Of a stretch of 21,878 bases of DNA, positions 13,101-19,572 are shown one piece after another (the stretch's first letter is position 1; every line of letters starts with the position of its first letter). Source of the DNA: a virus; IMG/VR virus record IMGVR_UViG_3300009509_000110, positions 1-21,878 of that record. The stretch is one strand, 5' to 3'. The notes beneath the pieces are model-generated. The model was not told the DNA's origin. It saw only the letters and a list, made by a program, of their open reading frames with translations, and did no database searches. Position numbers and translations under genes: made by a program.

Positions 13101-14280
13101 CCGCCTCCGCGATCATTCCAGGCACCCCCTGTCCATCCGGGCGCTTCCCTTCGGCGAGCCGCAGCATCTCCTGGGCGCGCTCGCGGTACTTCTCCTCCAG
13201 GTCGCCGAATGCCCCACCGTAGAAGATGGGGTTGTCCTGCGTCCCCGTGAGGCTCGCGGCGCTCTGGGCTAGGTAGTCGAGGATCATGAAGGCGTTGGCC
13301 GCGTTCCACTCCGCGCCCGCGATGCTCCCGTAACCGCCGGCACCGAGGGAGTCCCAGACCTCCATGAGCTTCCCCATCCCCTGGAGTTCCGGGGCCCCCT
13401 CGGGCTTCTGGCGGCCTCTCACCTTCTCCGCCCGGGCCTCGAGTTGGGCGCGGGGGCCGTAGTATCGATCGAAGAAGCGGCGGTTCCGATCGCGAAGGGG
13501 AACCTGGCGCCCCTCCTGGTCGGTGTAGTAACGCTGGTACTCGCGCTGCTGCGTCTCGACGTCGCCCTCCAGGACCGCCTTCGTGAACTTCGGGAACTCG
13601 GCCGAGAACGTGGGACCGAGATTGAAGGCGAAGTCGATGAGCTTCTCCTGGTCCTGCCTCGGCAGCTTGGCCCATCGCTCCTCACCGACAGCCCACTTCG
13701 CGTCGGACGCTGCGATGGCCGCGTCGCTCCGGAGCATCCTGTCGGCCTCTTCGCCGGAGATCTCCGTCGGCGTCATGGGGCCGACCTGGTGTCCGTAGCC
13801 GATCTGCCGCTCGCCCTGAGCCGGACCCGGGCCAGCCTTGAAGGGCCCCCGGTTGCTCCCGGCCTCGACCGTGCGGAGGTACTCGTAGAAGTCCTCCGAG
13901 AGTCCGCCCTCCTGGTCGATGTCGGGCAGGGGGCGGGCCCGCGCAATCGCAGCGAGGCCGATGTCTCCCGGGCGGGCAGTAGCAACCGACGTCGAGCCCC
14001 CGGGCTGGGCAGCCTCCGGCTGGGCGCGCGGACCCGCCGAACGCATCTGGGACATCAGCCGCGTCGCGGACTCGTTACCGGCACGCGGGTCGTAGTCGTC
14101 GATCGGCTGGCCGAGAGCGCGGCGTGCGCCCTCCGGGAGCCTCACGTCAATGAAGGCGTCGAGCTCGAAATCGGAGACGTCCTGGAACGCGGGATCCCTG
14201 TCGCGCAGGAATTGCCGGCGCTCCGCGTCGGGAAGCGCAGCGAAGTCCTCGTCCCGGATGATGCCTGCGATGTCGGTCAC
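7144..14280 (-). CDS. giant polyvalent internal virion (ejection) protein with lysozyme-, papain-, ParB- and metallopeptidase-like domains
   Basis: A 2378-residue protein from GTG 14280 (GAGAGGG site upstream). Domains in order: a lysozyme-like region (~125-290; TVEAG, IGYGH at 160-164, FAFNLGPTF); hydrophobic glycine-rich helices (~385-470); and a Pro/Glu linker (~500-575). Next is a Cys-His-Asp domain (~650-725; C666, HAW with H694, VYDAV with D705), papain/transglutaminase-like. Then a DdrB/ParB-like domain (~765-1075; GGNGRAMII at 886-894) and a zincin with HEIGH at 1299-1303 and DEGWAE at 1356-1361. A coiled coil (~1552-1610) leads to a long helical C-terminus with a hydrophobic stretch at ~2064-2086. 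Phage polyvalent proteins of this type are packed in the head and ejected with DNA. The lysozyme would open the wall, as in T7 gp16, and the other domains may act on host proteins or DNA. It follows two other ejection-type genes. Confidence 0.85.
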   Translation of the reverse strand: MTDIAGIIRDEDFAALPDAERRQFLRDRDPAFQDVSDFELDAFIDVRLPEGARRALGQPIDDYDPRAGNESATRLMSQMRSAGPRAQPEAAQPGGSTSVATARPGDIGLAAIARARPLPDIDQEGGLSEDFYEYLRTVEAGSNRGPFKAGPGPAQGERQIGYGHQVGPMTPTEISGEEADRMLRSDAAIAASDAKWAVGEERWAKLPRQDQEKLIDFAFNLGPTFSAEFPKFTKAVLEGDVETQQREYQRYYTDQEGRQVPLRDRNRRFFDRYYGPRAQLEARAEKVRGRQKPEGAPELQGMGKLMEVWDSLGAGGYGSIAGAEWNAANAFMILDYLAQSAASLTGTQDNPIFYGGAFGDLEEKYRERAQEMLRLAEGKRPDGQGVPGMIAEAVAGIPLGVGQAIVAAHAAGPIVGFAMLSALGVADQDSWTIAEEAGKGAIIGALFRFLRSQPRMVRAGALGGATYGMSSQEGVPRLIETGEMAMFGALGKPYRARPKPEIVERPPLEERAGRQLPEEPAEEPPIPEPPEWPPPRPRTPEEPATPERPEAPIERPEAEPPGGEISSPERPGEATAREGLPPDWDRADAIAFGRQLGMTQKEAESFADRIEQEYLEGRLTERETRARQPGDPIAVGADAPLRDAMRDYIAETRDPVWGMDKKCQKCATDLAAKFRGDYVEGVLVGGYPQREILHAWAEKDGFVYDAVNDLAMPRSHYERVFDLKETHRESGTDAAARAVASGRYELVSRPEGWVEENGVLRPPTGGTGRAESDEMRAESELELPEVDVGKVYGRETEIGLPDGDSLRGQYALMELGDLRTSHSGATFSPTEGYPPGMNERAYHRDRSEQDKVIRNADAFKPDEIYNDAPNALTGPPIVDQAGIVYGGNGRAMIISRVYNGLSRMSPGELRAETLARVERFGLDYNQALEMARPVIVRVVERPNSLNEQGVLARRLNEGLTQEVSAGDRGVSHGRSISEATLNDFSAMLDKLGDDQTLRALLSNNRGIVKSLERDKIITRENRNKYVTQHGTLSEDGLRMAENALVGRVIRNSDTLNAMSNGLKQRLIRAVPTILRVESTAPELGFRARVEEAVRQEGHRAANNLTMQEALTQTSMLEGRIPPDVADLMRTFQGTQLQVKRAFARYGRGVEDSANQQGTLLGPPPTPESAWKAAFSPDARKEFGIKEFRGTRSKEIRLSDEKPRQETVGAEEVEAGENWIPFTDTVSQPADARIPRKLLRRGEVLNRLVRELKLPIQQGRLRLHGHRFTQSVAGFYVPKGHPGSGTLAIRRWGDLQVAAHEIGHALADRYKVFRAFTRELSKDHILGDASKNEAIARAQEKIADELRSVSYDRTSVDEGWAEAVRGWLTQTSALESRAPTFVEAFEKALGTLPKNQRDAMYRARDEINRYFQQPAEHSIQGKIGPENVDLAAAADRKFDFKRQAYIDDLHGVRMLDELVDGRVLPMRAYERMRRLRRVPAIAHRMLYDGYPVWRRGGADIGFEGDGLMEILSPVYRSRRKERQFWAYSLARMATQLRQQVVTKTGRVAKIGNIVPEVQDRLNTLTAKIEATESKLEEARMKAETSTEPEDIRTWKGQVTRLEKRLEELNKMFWHLFENAPTVKDPLAKGEGPGYGGTRRENLFSDAEIKRGMEMETPEFRQVFDKLKEFNDHVADFAQASGLFSEQQRQNWLFTDRAFGLFREIERDRRGIGGRADPWSTGSGIHTIRGSSRNVRDPLMNILDGPSRLIQLALENDARRHVARQLLKEGGGAFGAKIPESAHTQRIAIEQVTTALKRELDILGIPFPEEVLKIKGMADAVTLWMGKKKPYGDNIMTYLEKGAPQYYQLFDPILTKSVAAMRRPEPILAWANEARKWIQDFRVMTPGFMAANATRDPVMASITTRTGKQAFTATIRAYLHQMRNSPEWREYLQQGGGGATIRRDPAFRRRLLTRYAQKKGFNPRFLLYGARDVWYAMESLGRAIENAPRFGEYMRARKKGASKGHSAFLAAEVSTDFSVKGGAATYRLLAETIPFFNAAVQGADKITRSVPGGMLGVKDGTRKYRALAGVRLGTVALYSMALAAVNWGIEEYRDLPDWDKWAYWHYFIPRGVDAKTGKMQYDHFKQPKIWEPGMVGTLAEQLVRPDNPTWSEYGADLLGIVANNFHLGLPVGISQLYEQGANQVWFTGQPIETKGMEGRMPGTRYRATTPATLRELGKKLNTSPVRMEALLRSVFGNFAGWGLHALDKSLGFEPRSMRTDELPLVSRFYERPGKYSRYVKDFYDILNDVDQVWNSYRQLEEEGDYDRADELLADPRILFKREMDRAARYVSSLNDEMNRLKMDRTLPGEERERRIEELRLERNRFMKETVQDIQGQLRGE

Positions 14281-14292
14281 GTTGCCCTCTCA

Positions 14293-15477
14293 TCAGCGCA
14301 TACGCGGGTACTTCTCCTCGAGACGTCGGCGCGCGTCGGACACCTCGGGAGGGTCGCCGAAGCCCCACGCATCCCAGAGCTCCTGGACTCGCTCCGACCA
14401 ACTGGGCCCCTCGGGCGCGACTTCCTTCGCAGGGGCCTCTCGCCCGGGCGCCTTATCGGCCTGGCCGTACAGTCGGGCGAGTCGCGCCCGGTACTGATCC
14501 ATCGTCTCCCCAGGGATCATCTTCATCGCGTTCGCTGCGCGCTGCGACGCGACGGGATCGACGACCGAGTGTGCGCGCCGCCGCTCCTCATCACTGAGCC
14601 CTTCGTACCAGTCAGAGTCCGCCTGGCGCGTGCCGGCGGTCGCGCTCTGTGTCGGCGTCATCACGCCGGTCCCGAGAGTGAGCTGCTGGCCCCCGCGTCG
14701 CGCAGCCATGTACCGCTCGCGCTGGGCCTCCGAGATGTCGGTGCGCTTCAGCTGCTCGTCCAGGTAGCGGTTGAAGGAGCGTCGGTCGCGGCCCGCCTCG
14801 ACGGCCCGGGTGGCCTGGAAGATGTTGCCGCCCTGCGACGTAGTCCCCAGGAAGTCGATCGCCCCCTGCGTGATCGGGCTACCCCAGATGCGCGAGAGGA
14901 TGTTCCCCCGTTCCTTCGGCGCCGCCGCAGCTTCCCGGGCCCGAACAACATCGAGCGTCTCGCCACTGAGCGTCGGGCCCTGGAGCGCCCCCTGGCCGGG
15001 CTCGATCACTTCGGGCTCCGGCATCTTGTAGGCCGCGTCCGTCCTCCTCGACCGGATCGGCGCGTTCGGATTGAAGTCCGGTGTGCGTGCGTAATCAGGC
15101 ACTCGGAGCGGATCGGGACCGATCACGTTCGTCCCGCGTCGCAGTGCCTCCATCCTCTGGTCGCCGGGCATGATGCCGCGCACCAGCCCGCCCATGCCGC
15201 CGCGCTCCAGGAGGGCCTGCTGAATGAGCGGACTCTGCGTCGCGAACCGAGAGCCCTGACCCTGCTGGCCCATGCGCGAAGCCAGGAGTCTCTTGAGCAG
15301 CTCCCCCTGACCTCCGCCTCCGGCCGCACTCCGGCCTCCGGGCATAGAACTGACCGTGGCCTCGCCCTTGCCGCCCTCCTGCTCGAAAGCGGCCTGGACG
15401 CCCTGCCTGCCCATCTCGGCAGCACCCGCCATGAGTGCGGCCTTTCCGAGCGCGATCAGGAATGCAGGAATCGGCAT
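14293..15477 (-). CDS. internal virion (ejection) protein
   Basis: I choose ATG 15477 (394 residues). A GTG one codon earlier is possible, but GGGGGG lies 6 bases from the ATG. The N-terminus (MPIPAFLIALGKAALMAGAA) is a hydrophobic helix. It is followed by a low-complexity Gly/Gln/Arg region (~45-100) with many short helices and no recognised enzyme motif. Two regions look structured: ~190-260 (NILSRIWGSPITQGAIDFLG, RRSFNRYLDEQLKR) and the C-terminus (~290-394, SDWYEGLSDEERRRA, VQELWDAWGF). Its position between the 265-residue protein and the giant polyvalent protein is that of a podovirus core/pilot protein ejected with DNA. The assignment rests on context and composition. Confidence 0.65.
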   Translation of the reverse strand: MPIPAFLIALGKAALMAGAAEMGRQGVQAAFEQEGGKGEATVSSMPGGRSAAGGGGQGELLKRLLASRMGQQGQGSRFATQSPLIQQALLERGGMGGLVRGIMPGDQRMEALRRGTNVIGPDPLRVPDYARTPDFNPNAPIRSRRTDAAYKMPEPEVIEPGQGALQGPTLSGETLDVVRAREAAAAPKERGNILSRIWGSPITQGAIDFLGTTSQGGNIFQATRAVEAGRDRRSFNRYLDEQLKRTDISEAQRERYMAARRGGQQLTLGTGVMTPTQSATAGTRQADSDWYEGLSDEERRRAHSVVDPVASQRAANAMKMIPGETMDQYRARLARLYGQADKAPGREAPAKEVAPEGPSWSERVQELWDAWGFGDPPEVSDARRRLEEKYPRMR

Positions 15478-15492
15478 CACTCACCCCCCATC

Positions 15493-16290
15493 TCATCCAA
15501 AGCCCAGCATACTCGCCAGGCCCCGACCCCAATCGATGCTCCGAGGTCCGGTCTTGCCACTCAGGCTGGTCGTGCCGCCGCCCGCCACCGGACCACCGAT
15601 CGCCTCCTGGAAGAGTCCGAGTCGCTCCCACGGCTCTCCCTGCTGGAAGTTCCACCGCTCGACCAAGTCGTTCAGGAGATCCTGGAGATACACGTCTTCC
15701 TGCTGCCCCGCTGCCGCGAGCCGATCGATGTCGTAGTAGTCCTCCCGGGCGAACTGTGGAGCCATGCCCATCGCCCGCTCCTGCGCGCCTCGCTCCGAGA
15801 GGTAATTGCGATAGTAGATGTCCGTTGCCGCGTCAGTCAGTGAGCCGGCGAGCTCGCCCTGACTGCGCGTGAGTGCGCCCTGGTAGGCCCCCGAACGCCG
15901 CGCCCCGGCTCCCGCGAATCGGCTCTCCAGGTCGTTGAGCACGGTACGGTTGTAGTGCTCTCCGATCTGTCCCGCGACCCGCCCGAACTCCCGATCGAGG
16001 ATCGGGTTCCCTTCCAGGAACTCACCGCGCATCGTCGCCATGTTGAGCTGCTGCGCCTCGCGGAGTTGGTCGCTGCCCATCCCCGCGCGGTACTCCGTGC
16101 GCCGCAGAGCCTCCATCGTCTCCGGGCTCCGCTCCGCAATCGTGGAGGTCGGGTAATACTGGAGCGGCTGGCCGTAGGCCCGCTCGGCCCTCCCGTACAG
16201 GCGCTCGAGGTAGGGGGCCTGCTTGATCCACGGGTTGTAGACCTGGACGCTCCGGCTCGCCTCTCGACTGCCTCCTCCGCCCTTTGCCAT
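15493..16290 (-). CDS. internal virion / DNA-ejection-type protein
   Basis: A 265-residue protein from ATG 16290 with AAGGAG 7 bases upstream. It begins MAKGGGGSREASRSVQVYNP. After that come an LERLYGRAERAYG helix and QYYPTSTIAERSPETMEALR. This pattern (glycine run, NPW..Q.PYL, YxxA...Y, YYPxxTxAxxSPET) is common in a family of podovirus proteins encoded beside internal virion proteins. The middle is helical and the Ala/Gly/Arg-rich segment FAGAGARRSGAYQGAL (~120-140) is typical of that family. The C-terminus is glycine-rich and ends in LASMLGFG. It is probably carried in the virion and ejected or placed at the portal. The family assignment is from pattern memory. Confidence 0.65.
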   Translation of the reverse strand: MAKGGGGSREASRSVQVYNPWIKQAPYLERLYGRAERAYGQPLQYYPTSTIAERSPETMEALRRTEYRAGMGSDQLREAQQLNMATMRGEFLEGNPILDREFGRVAGQIGEHYNRTVLNDLESRFAGAGARRSGAYQGALTRSQGELAGSLTDAATDIYYRNYLSERGAQERAMGMAPQFAREDYYDIDRLAAAGQQEDVYLQDLLNDLVERWNFQQGEPWERLGLFQEAIGGPVAGGGTTSLSGKTGPRSIDWGRGLASMLGFG

Positions 16291-16291
16291 G

Positions 16292-16765
16292 TCAAATCTC
16301 CTTCGTCAGGGCCGTGTAGCAGTGCTTGAATCCGAACTGGCCCATCACGCGCTCCCAGCCCTTTCGACCTAGAACCTCGATCTCGCTGCACCCGTTCTGG
16401 ATCGCCCAGTGCTCCAGCTCCCGGTACAGGTGCAGCCAACTCTCCATCTTCTCTCCCGCCAGGAACAGGACCGAGCAGACCCGGCGGCGAGGGTACTCCA
16501 GAATCTCCGTGACCATCGCCGCGCGGTTCTCGTGGAATCCCTCTCCTTCCGCAGCCGCGAGCCACATCTGCATATTGCCCTTCGAGCACTCGTCGATGAT
16601 GTGCTCCGGGCTGTACCGCTCCTCCATCGGCCGCAGCGCAGGGGCGATCATGTCGCAGAGGTACTCCCTCACCTTCTCGTCGTAAAAGGCGTCCGGCTGG
16701 ACGGAGTAGAGGCTAACCGAGATAGGCGACGCCGAAGATTCTGTCTGTCGATGGCTGACTGTCAT
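16292..16765 (-). CDS. GNAT-fold virion protein (T7 gp13-like position)
   Basis: A 157-residue protein. Its C-terminal half (VCSVLFLAGEKMESWLHLYR, LEHWAIQNGCSEIEVLGRKG, then WERVMGQFGFKHCYTALTKE) carries the pattern of the GNAT-like proteins found among podovirus internal virion genes. These share the acetyltransferase fold but usually have not been shown to acetylate anything. The ATG at 16765 has no ribosome site, and the gene overlaps its upstream neighbour by 53 bases. No better start exists before the conserved region, so translation may depend on the upstream gene. It lies directly before the ejection proteins, as gp13 precedes the core proteins in T7. A minor or assembly-time virion protein is likely. 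Confidence 0.65.
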   Translation of the reverse strand: MTVSHRQTESSASPISVSLYSVQPDAFYDEKVREYLCDMIAPALRPMEERYSPEHIIDECSKGNMQMWLAAAEGEGFHENRAAMVTEILEYPRRRVCSVLFLAGEKMESWLHLYRELEHWAIQNGCSEIEVLGRKGWERVMGQFGFKHCYTALTKEI

Positions 16766-17036
16766 GGGTGATCGTGATTTGCCCGGTGGAGCAGGTAGCC
16801 CAGACGACTCCGGAAGCGAGCGCCTGTGCGGCCGACTGGCTCATCGGGCTCAGGATGACGATGGTCGCGGACCCGATCTCGGGCCGGGTCAGAATCGTAG
16901 TGGTGGAGCTGGCCGTCAGCGTCACCTTCGCGAAGTGATTGACTCTACCCAGGAGCACGCCGTTCAGGATTCGCGCGAGCGTGCGCCTGTGCTCCTTGGC
17001 ATCGTCGAAGAACTCTGGTGCTGACTGGTAACTCAC
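16713..17036 (-). CDS. small beta-rich tail/neck protein
   Basis: A 107-residue protein from GTG 17036, overlapping the nozzle-like gene's stop by 4 bases (GTGA). The N-terminal helix (EHRRTLARILNGVLLGRVNH) is followed by strands VTLTASSTTTILTRPEIG and TIVILSPMSQSAAQALASG. It ends TGQITITHDSQPSTDRIFGV. This layout (helix, then VTLTANxxxTTLxDxRIG, PxTANAAA, GxxTITHxN) recurs in small proteins encoded next to podovirus tail and internal-protein genes. It is probably a trimeric beta-rich tail or fibre-attachment component. The exact role is not defined by the sequence. Confidence 0.65.
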   Translation of the reverse strand: MSYQSAPEFFDDAKEHRRTLARILNGVLLGRVNHFAKVTLTASSTTTILTRPEIGSATIVILSPMSQSAAQALASGVVWATCSTGQITITHDSQPSTDRIFGVAYLG

Positions 17037-18529
17037 TTCCGTCCCGTCGGACGCGACTCGGCATCGATGCCGAGTGCGTCGTCGAAGCCGCCCTCAACGG
17101 TCATCCGGATTCGGTGGTATCGGGCGTCGCATCGAGAGGGGCAGGCGCCCGATCTCTCGCTCATGCGCTGCGCTGGCTTGTACGTCACCGCTTTGCGGAG
17201 GGTCGAGCGCCCGCCGATTTGAACCTGGACATCCTGCGCGCCTGCGACCAGAGGCCGCATCAAGCCCGTCATCGATCGGAGCCCAGCCGCGAACTCGATG
17301 TCACCCCACTCGAAGATGGCCGTCAGTGGCGTCCCTGCGAACTGCGACAGGACGTGGCTCGTGCTGTAGGCGCCCAGCAGATGGGGGCCGTACTCAGCCA
17401 GCCGATCGTCGAAGGAGCCGGTGGCCGCATCGACCGTCTCGGCATCCGCCTGGTCGATCGAGGCGTTCACCAGCGAGACGGCCTTGAAGATGAGCTCCGT
17501 GTCCATCTCGCACAGGGCGAAGTTGTTGCGGGCCGTGTGCCAGATCAGGAGCTTGTTCGGTGTGCCTCCGCTGTTCCCGCTGCCCGGGTAGGCGACGTAA
17601 ATCAGGGGCCGATCCGGGTCCCTCGCGGCACTGACGCGATGGGGGTAACTCATGTCCAGGTCGGCCAGGAAGGTCTTGTTGATGATCCCGTCGCCGACAT
17701 CCGTCGATCCTGTGTAGTTGAAGACCCGGAAGCCCGAGGGCGAGAGGAAGAAGATCTGCCGGCCGAAGGGCACGACCAGGTCGGGGATCATGAGGCCGAA
17801 GTCGGGCTCGACGGTGTTGATCTGATACATCGTCTGGCCGCCGACGAAGTCCATGCGCGAGATGGCCTTCTCCTGGAAGATCGCTCCGATCTCGGTGCCA
17901 CCGACGATGTTCTGCACCTCGCCGGCCTCGCCCTTCAGGTCGCGGTAGTCTGAGAGCAGCGCCAGGGCCGAATCACTGCCCGGGGTGGGCCAGGAGTAGG
18001 GATTGTTGTTGGCGGGCCACCAGACGCGGGTCGGCATCCGCCCGTAGGTCGTGTCGATCGTGTTCCCGACAACGATGTGCAGGTTGACCACGCCGATGCA
18101 GCGAGCCCGAGGCGCATCGCTCGAGAGGTCTGAGAAGACCGAGGACGCCGTCAGGTTGAACGCCTGGATAGGGTAGTTCGGGGTGACGGCGATGATGTCG
18201 TCGTCGAACGCGGCGAATCGCCACTTGTCAATCGGGTTGAGCGCGTATCCGCCTGACTTCGACTTATCCACATGAGCGGCCGTTGCGGGATCGACGACGT
18301 AGAGCTTCGTCTCGTCGCCGGCAATCGTGTAGGGGACGCCCTCGGAGCTGACTCCCGAGATGGCGCCACGGCAGTAGGCGGTCGTGCCTCCCATCGACAT
18401 CGACGAGAGCGACCCGTGCTCCTCGTACCCGACGGCCTTCGGGCGGGTGTTCTGGCAGGTCAGCAGGCCCTTGGTGCCGATCGCGAGCGAGGCGAGGTCG
18501 GGCATCCAATCGCCCAGTGTGATCCTCAT
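17033..18529 (-). CDS. tail nozzle / P22 gp10-like stabilisation protein
   Basis: A 498-residue protein from ATG 18529 with a strong AGGAGG 5 bases upstream that overlaps the previous stop. It is rich in beta strands and aromatic residues. It begins MRITLGDWMPDLASLAIGTK. Blade-like segments include LYVVDPATAAHV, WRFAAFDDDIIAVT, RVWWPANNNPYSWPTPG and IFFLSPSGFRVFNYTG, the style of the beta-propeller tail nozzle proteins of SU10/P22-like and T7-like phages. It lies immediately after the adaptor-like gene, which is the usual order for adaptor then nozzle. It likely forms the hexameric tube end through which DNA and internal proteins leave. Confidence 0.75.
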   Translation of the reverse strand: MRITLGDWMPDLASLAIGTKGLLTCQNTRPKAVGYEEHGSLSSMSMGGTTAYCRGAISGVSSEGVPYTIAGDETKLYVVDPATAAHVDKSKSGGYALNPIDKWRFAAFDDDIIAVTPNYPIQAFNLTASSVFSDLSSDAPRARCIGVVNLHIVVGNTIDTTYGRMPTRVWWPANNNPYSWPTPGSDSALALLSDYRDLKGEAGEVQNIVGGTEIGAIFQEKAISRMDFVGGQTMYQINTVEPDFGLMIPDLVVPFGRQIFFLSPSGFRVFNYTGSTDVGDGIINKTFLADLDMSYPHRVSAARDPDRPLIYVAYPGSGNSGGTPNKLLIWHTARNNFALCEMDTELIFKAVSLVNASIDQADAETVDAATGSFDDRLAEYGPHLLGAYSTSHVLSQFAGTPLTAIFEWGDIEFAAGLRSMTGLMRPLVAGAQDVQVQIGGRSTLRKAVTYKPAQRMSERSGACPSRCDARYHRIRMTVEGGFDDALGIDAESRPTGRK

Positions 18530-18538
18530 GTCTACCTC

Positions 18539-19183
18539 CTACGCGACGGTGTCGGGAACTGTCCTGATCGGCCCCCCGCCCCAGCGGGCGCGCTTCTCCA
18601 GGCGGTTCAGTGCGGCGACTGCCTTGCCGTACCTCTTCTCCCAGAGGACGAAGCGGTTGTCGTCCTCGATCCAGGGTTGCGCCTCCATCAACGCCCCGAA
18701 CAGCATCGCGTTCGGGTAGTTGGTGAGGAGGTAGTTCGTGGGGTTGCTGTCCGAGAGGGGCGTGATCCCGTAGTACCCGCCGATGGAGTAGGTGTGCGCG
18801 GCCGTCGGAGTGGGAGCCAGTGCGACATTGAATCCCCGGTGCATGAAGGCTCGGGGCTTGCCACTGTCGTCGTTCTGCCGGATCCGGTTGAACATCTCCG
18901 CGCTGACGAGCTCGAGATTGCCGGATCGGTCAGAGTAATCGGCCCGGATCCAGCGCACCTCGAGCATGGTGGCCGGCGGCGTGATGTAGTCCTGGCTGGC
19001 GACCATCGAGAGGCCGGTCGTCTCGCTCTCCGTCAGCCGCATCCGGAGGTCGGTGCTCTGCTGAATATCCACTTCCGCGAGTCGGATGAAGGCTGGGATC
19101 AGCGTGATCAGATCGTCGCGATCGAGGTAGCTATCCACCGCGTTGACCAGGCCGTCGTAGGTGGTGAGATCGATCTCGGACAT
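18539..19183 (-). CDS. head-to-tail adaptor (SU10/P22 gp4-like)
   Basis: I choose ATG 19183, which overlaps the upstream TGA by one base (TGATG), with GGGAGG 5 bases away; a GTG one codon earlier is less well placed. The protein has 214 residues. The first ~60 residues are helical (TYDGLVNAVDSYLDRDDLIT, LIPAFIRLAEVDIQQ). The middle holds YITPPATMLEVRWIRA. Near the C-terminus are NYLLTNYPNAMLFGALMEAQ and the helix RYGKAVAALNRLEKRARWGG. This is the common pattern of phage adaptor proteins that form a ring below the portal. The following gene is nozzle-like, which agrees. Confidence 0.8.
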   Translation of the reverse strand: MSEIDLTTYDGLVNAVDSYLDRDDLITLIPAFIRLAEVDIQQSTDLRMRLTESETTGLSMVASQDYITPPATMLEVRWIRADYSDRSGNLELVSAEMFNRIRQNDDSGKPRAFMHRGFNVALAPTPTAAHTYSIGGYYGITPLSDSNPTNYLLTNYPNAMLFGALMEAQPWIEDDNRFVLWEKRYGKAVAALNRLEKRARWGGGPIRTVPDTVA

Positions 19184-19572
19184 CACAGCCTCCCGGGCCA
19201 GATCCGGAGCCAGGCGTACTCGGGGTCATTGAGAAGCCGCTTCATCGCAGCGGTCGAGTCGGGCTGGAGGATGTCTACCCCGTGCTTGTTCCTCCACTCG
19301 AGGTAGAGCCAGTCGGGGATCGTGGCCGCGTGATACCACTCGCCCGATTTGGACTTCCCGGCGTTCGATCCCTCGTGGACCTGGCGCTCCTTGCAGTAGC
19401 GGATGAAGGGGTCCATGTCCTGCGTGACCCTGGTAATCATCCGCTGCTCGTTCTCGTCCCAGCGGTCCTCCTCGATCAGTCCGCCCTCTCGTGCGATCGA
19501 CTCCAACCGCACGAGTTGGTTGAAGCTCGAGAAGGACTCTCCGGGCCTCTTCTGAACAAGCGCCGCCAGCAT
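19183..19572 (-). CDS. conserved phage structural-region protein, unknown role
   Basis: A 129-residue protein from ATG 19572, overlapping the previous TGA by one base. The N-terminal half is helical and charged (LVRLESIAREGGLIEEDRWD). The C-terminal half (AATIPDWLYLEWRNKHGVDI, DSTAAMKRLLNDPEYAWLRI) matches a short motif common in podovirus structural clusters: a VxLxW..KHGVDIxxxD segment followed by RLLNDPEYxxLR. Its function there is not established. It always lies among head-completion genes in my recollection, so it is probably a minor virion or assembly protein. Confidence 0.65.
   Translation of the reverse strand: MLAALVQKRPGESFSSFNQLVRLESIAREGGLIEEDRWDENEQRMITRVTQDMDPFIRYCKERQVHEGSNAGKSKSGEWYHAATIPDWLYLEWRNKHGVDILQPDSTAAMKRLLNDPEYAWLRIWPGRL

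Noticed and set aside
13444-15843. 799-codon open frame on the plus strand
   Set aside because: It lies wholly opposite three well-supported minus-strand genes, is Arg/Leu/Pro-rich without motifs, and long antisense frames are expected in DNA this rich in G and C.
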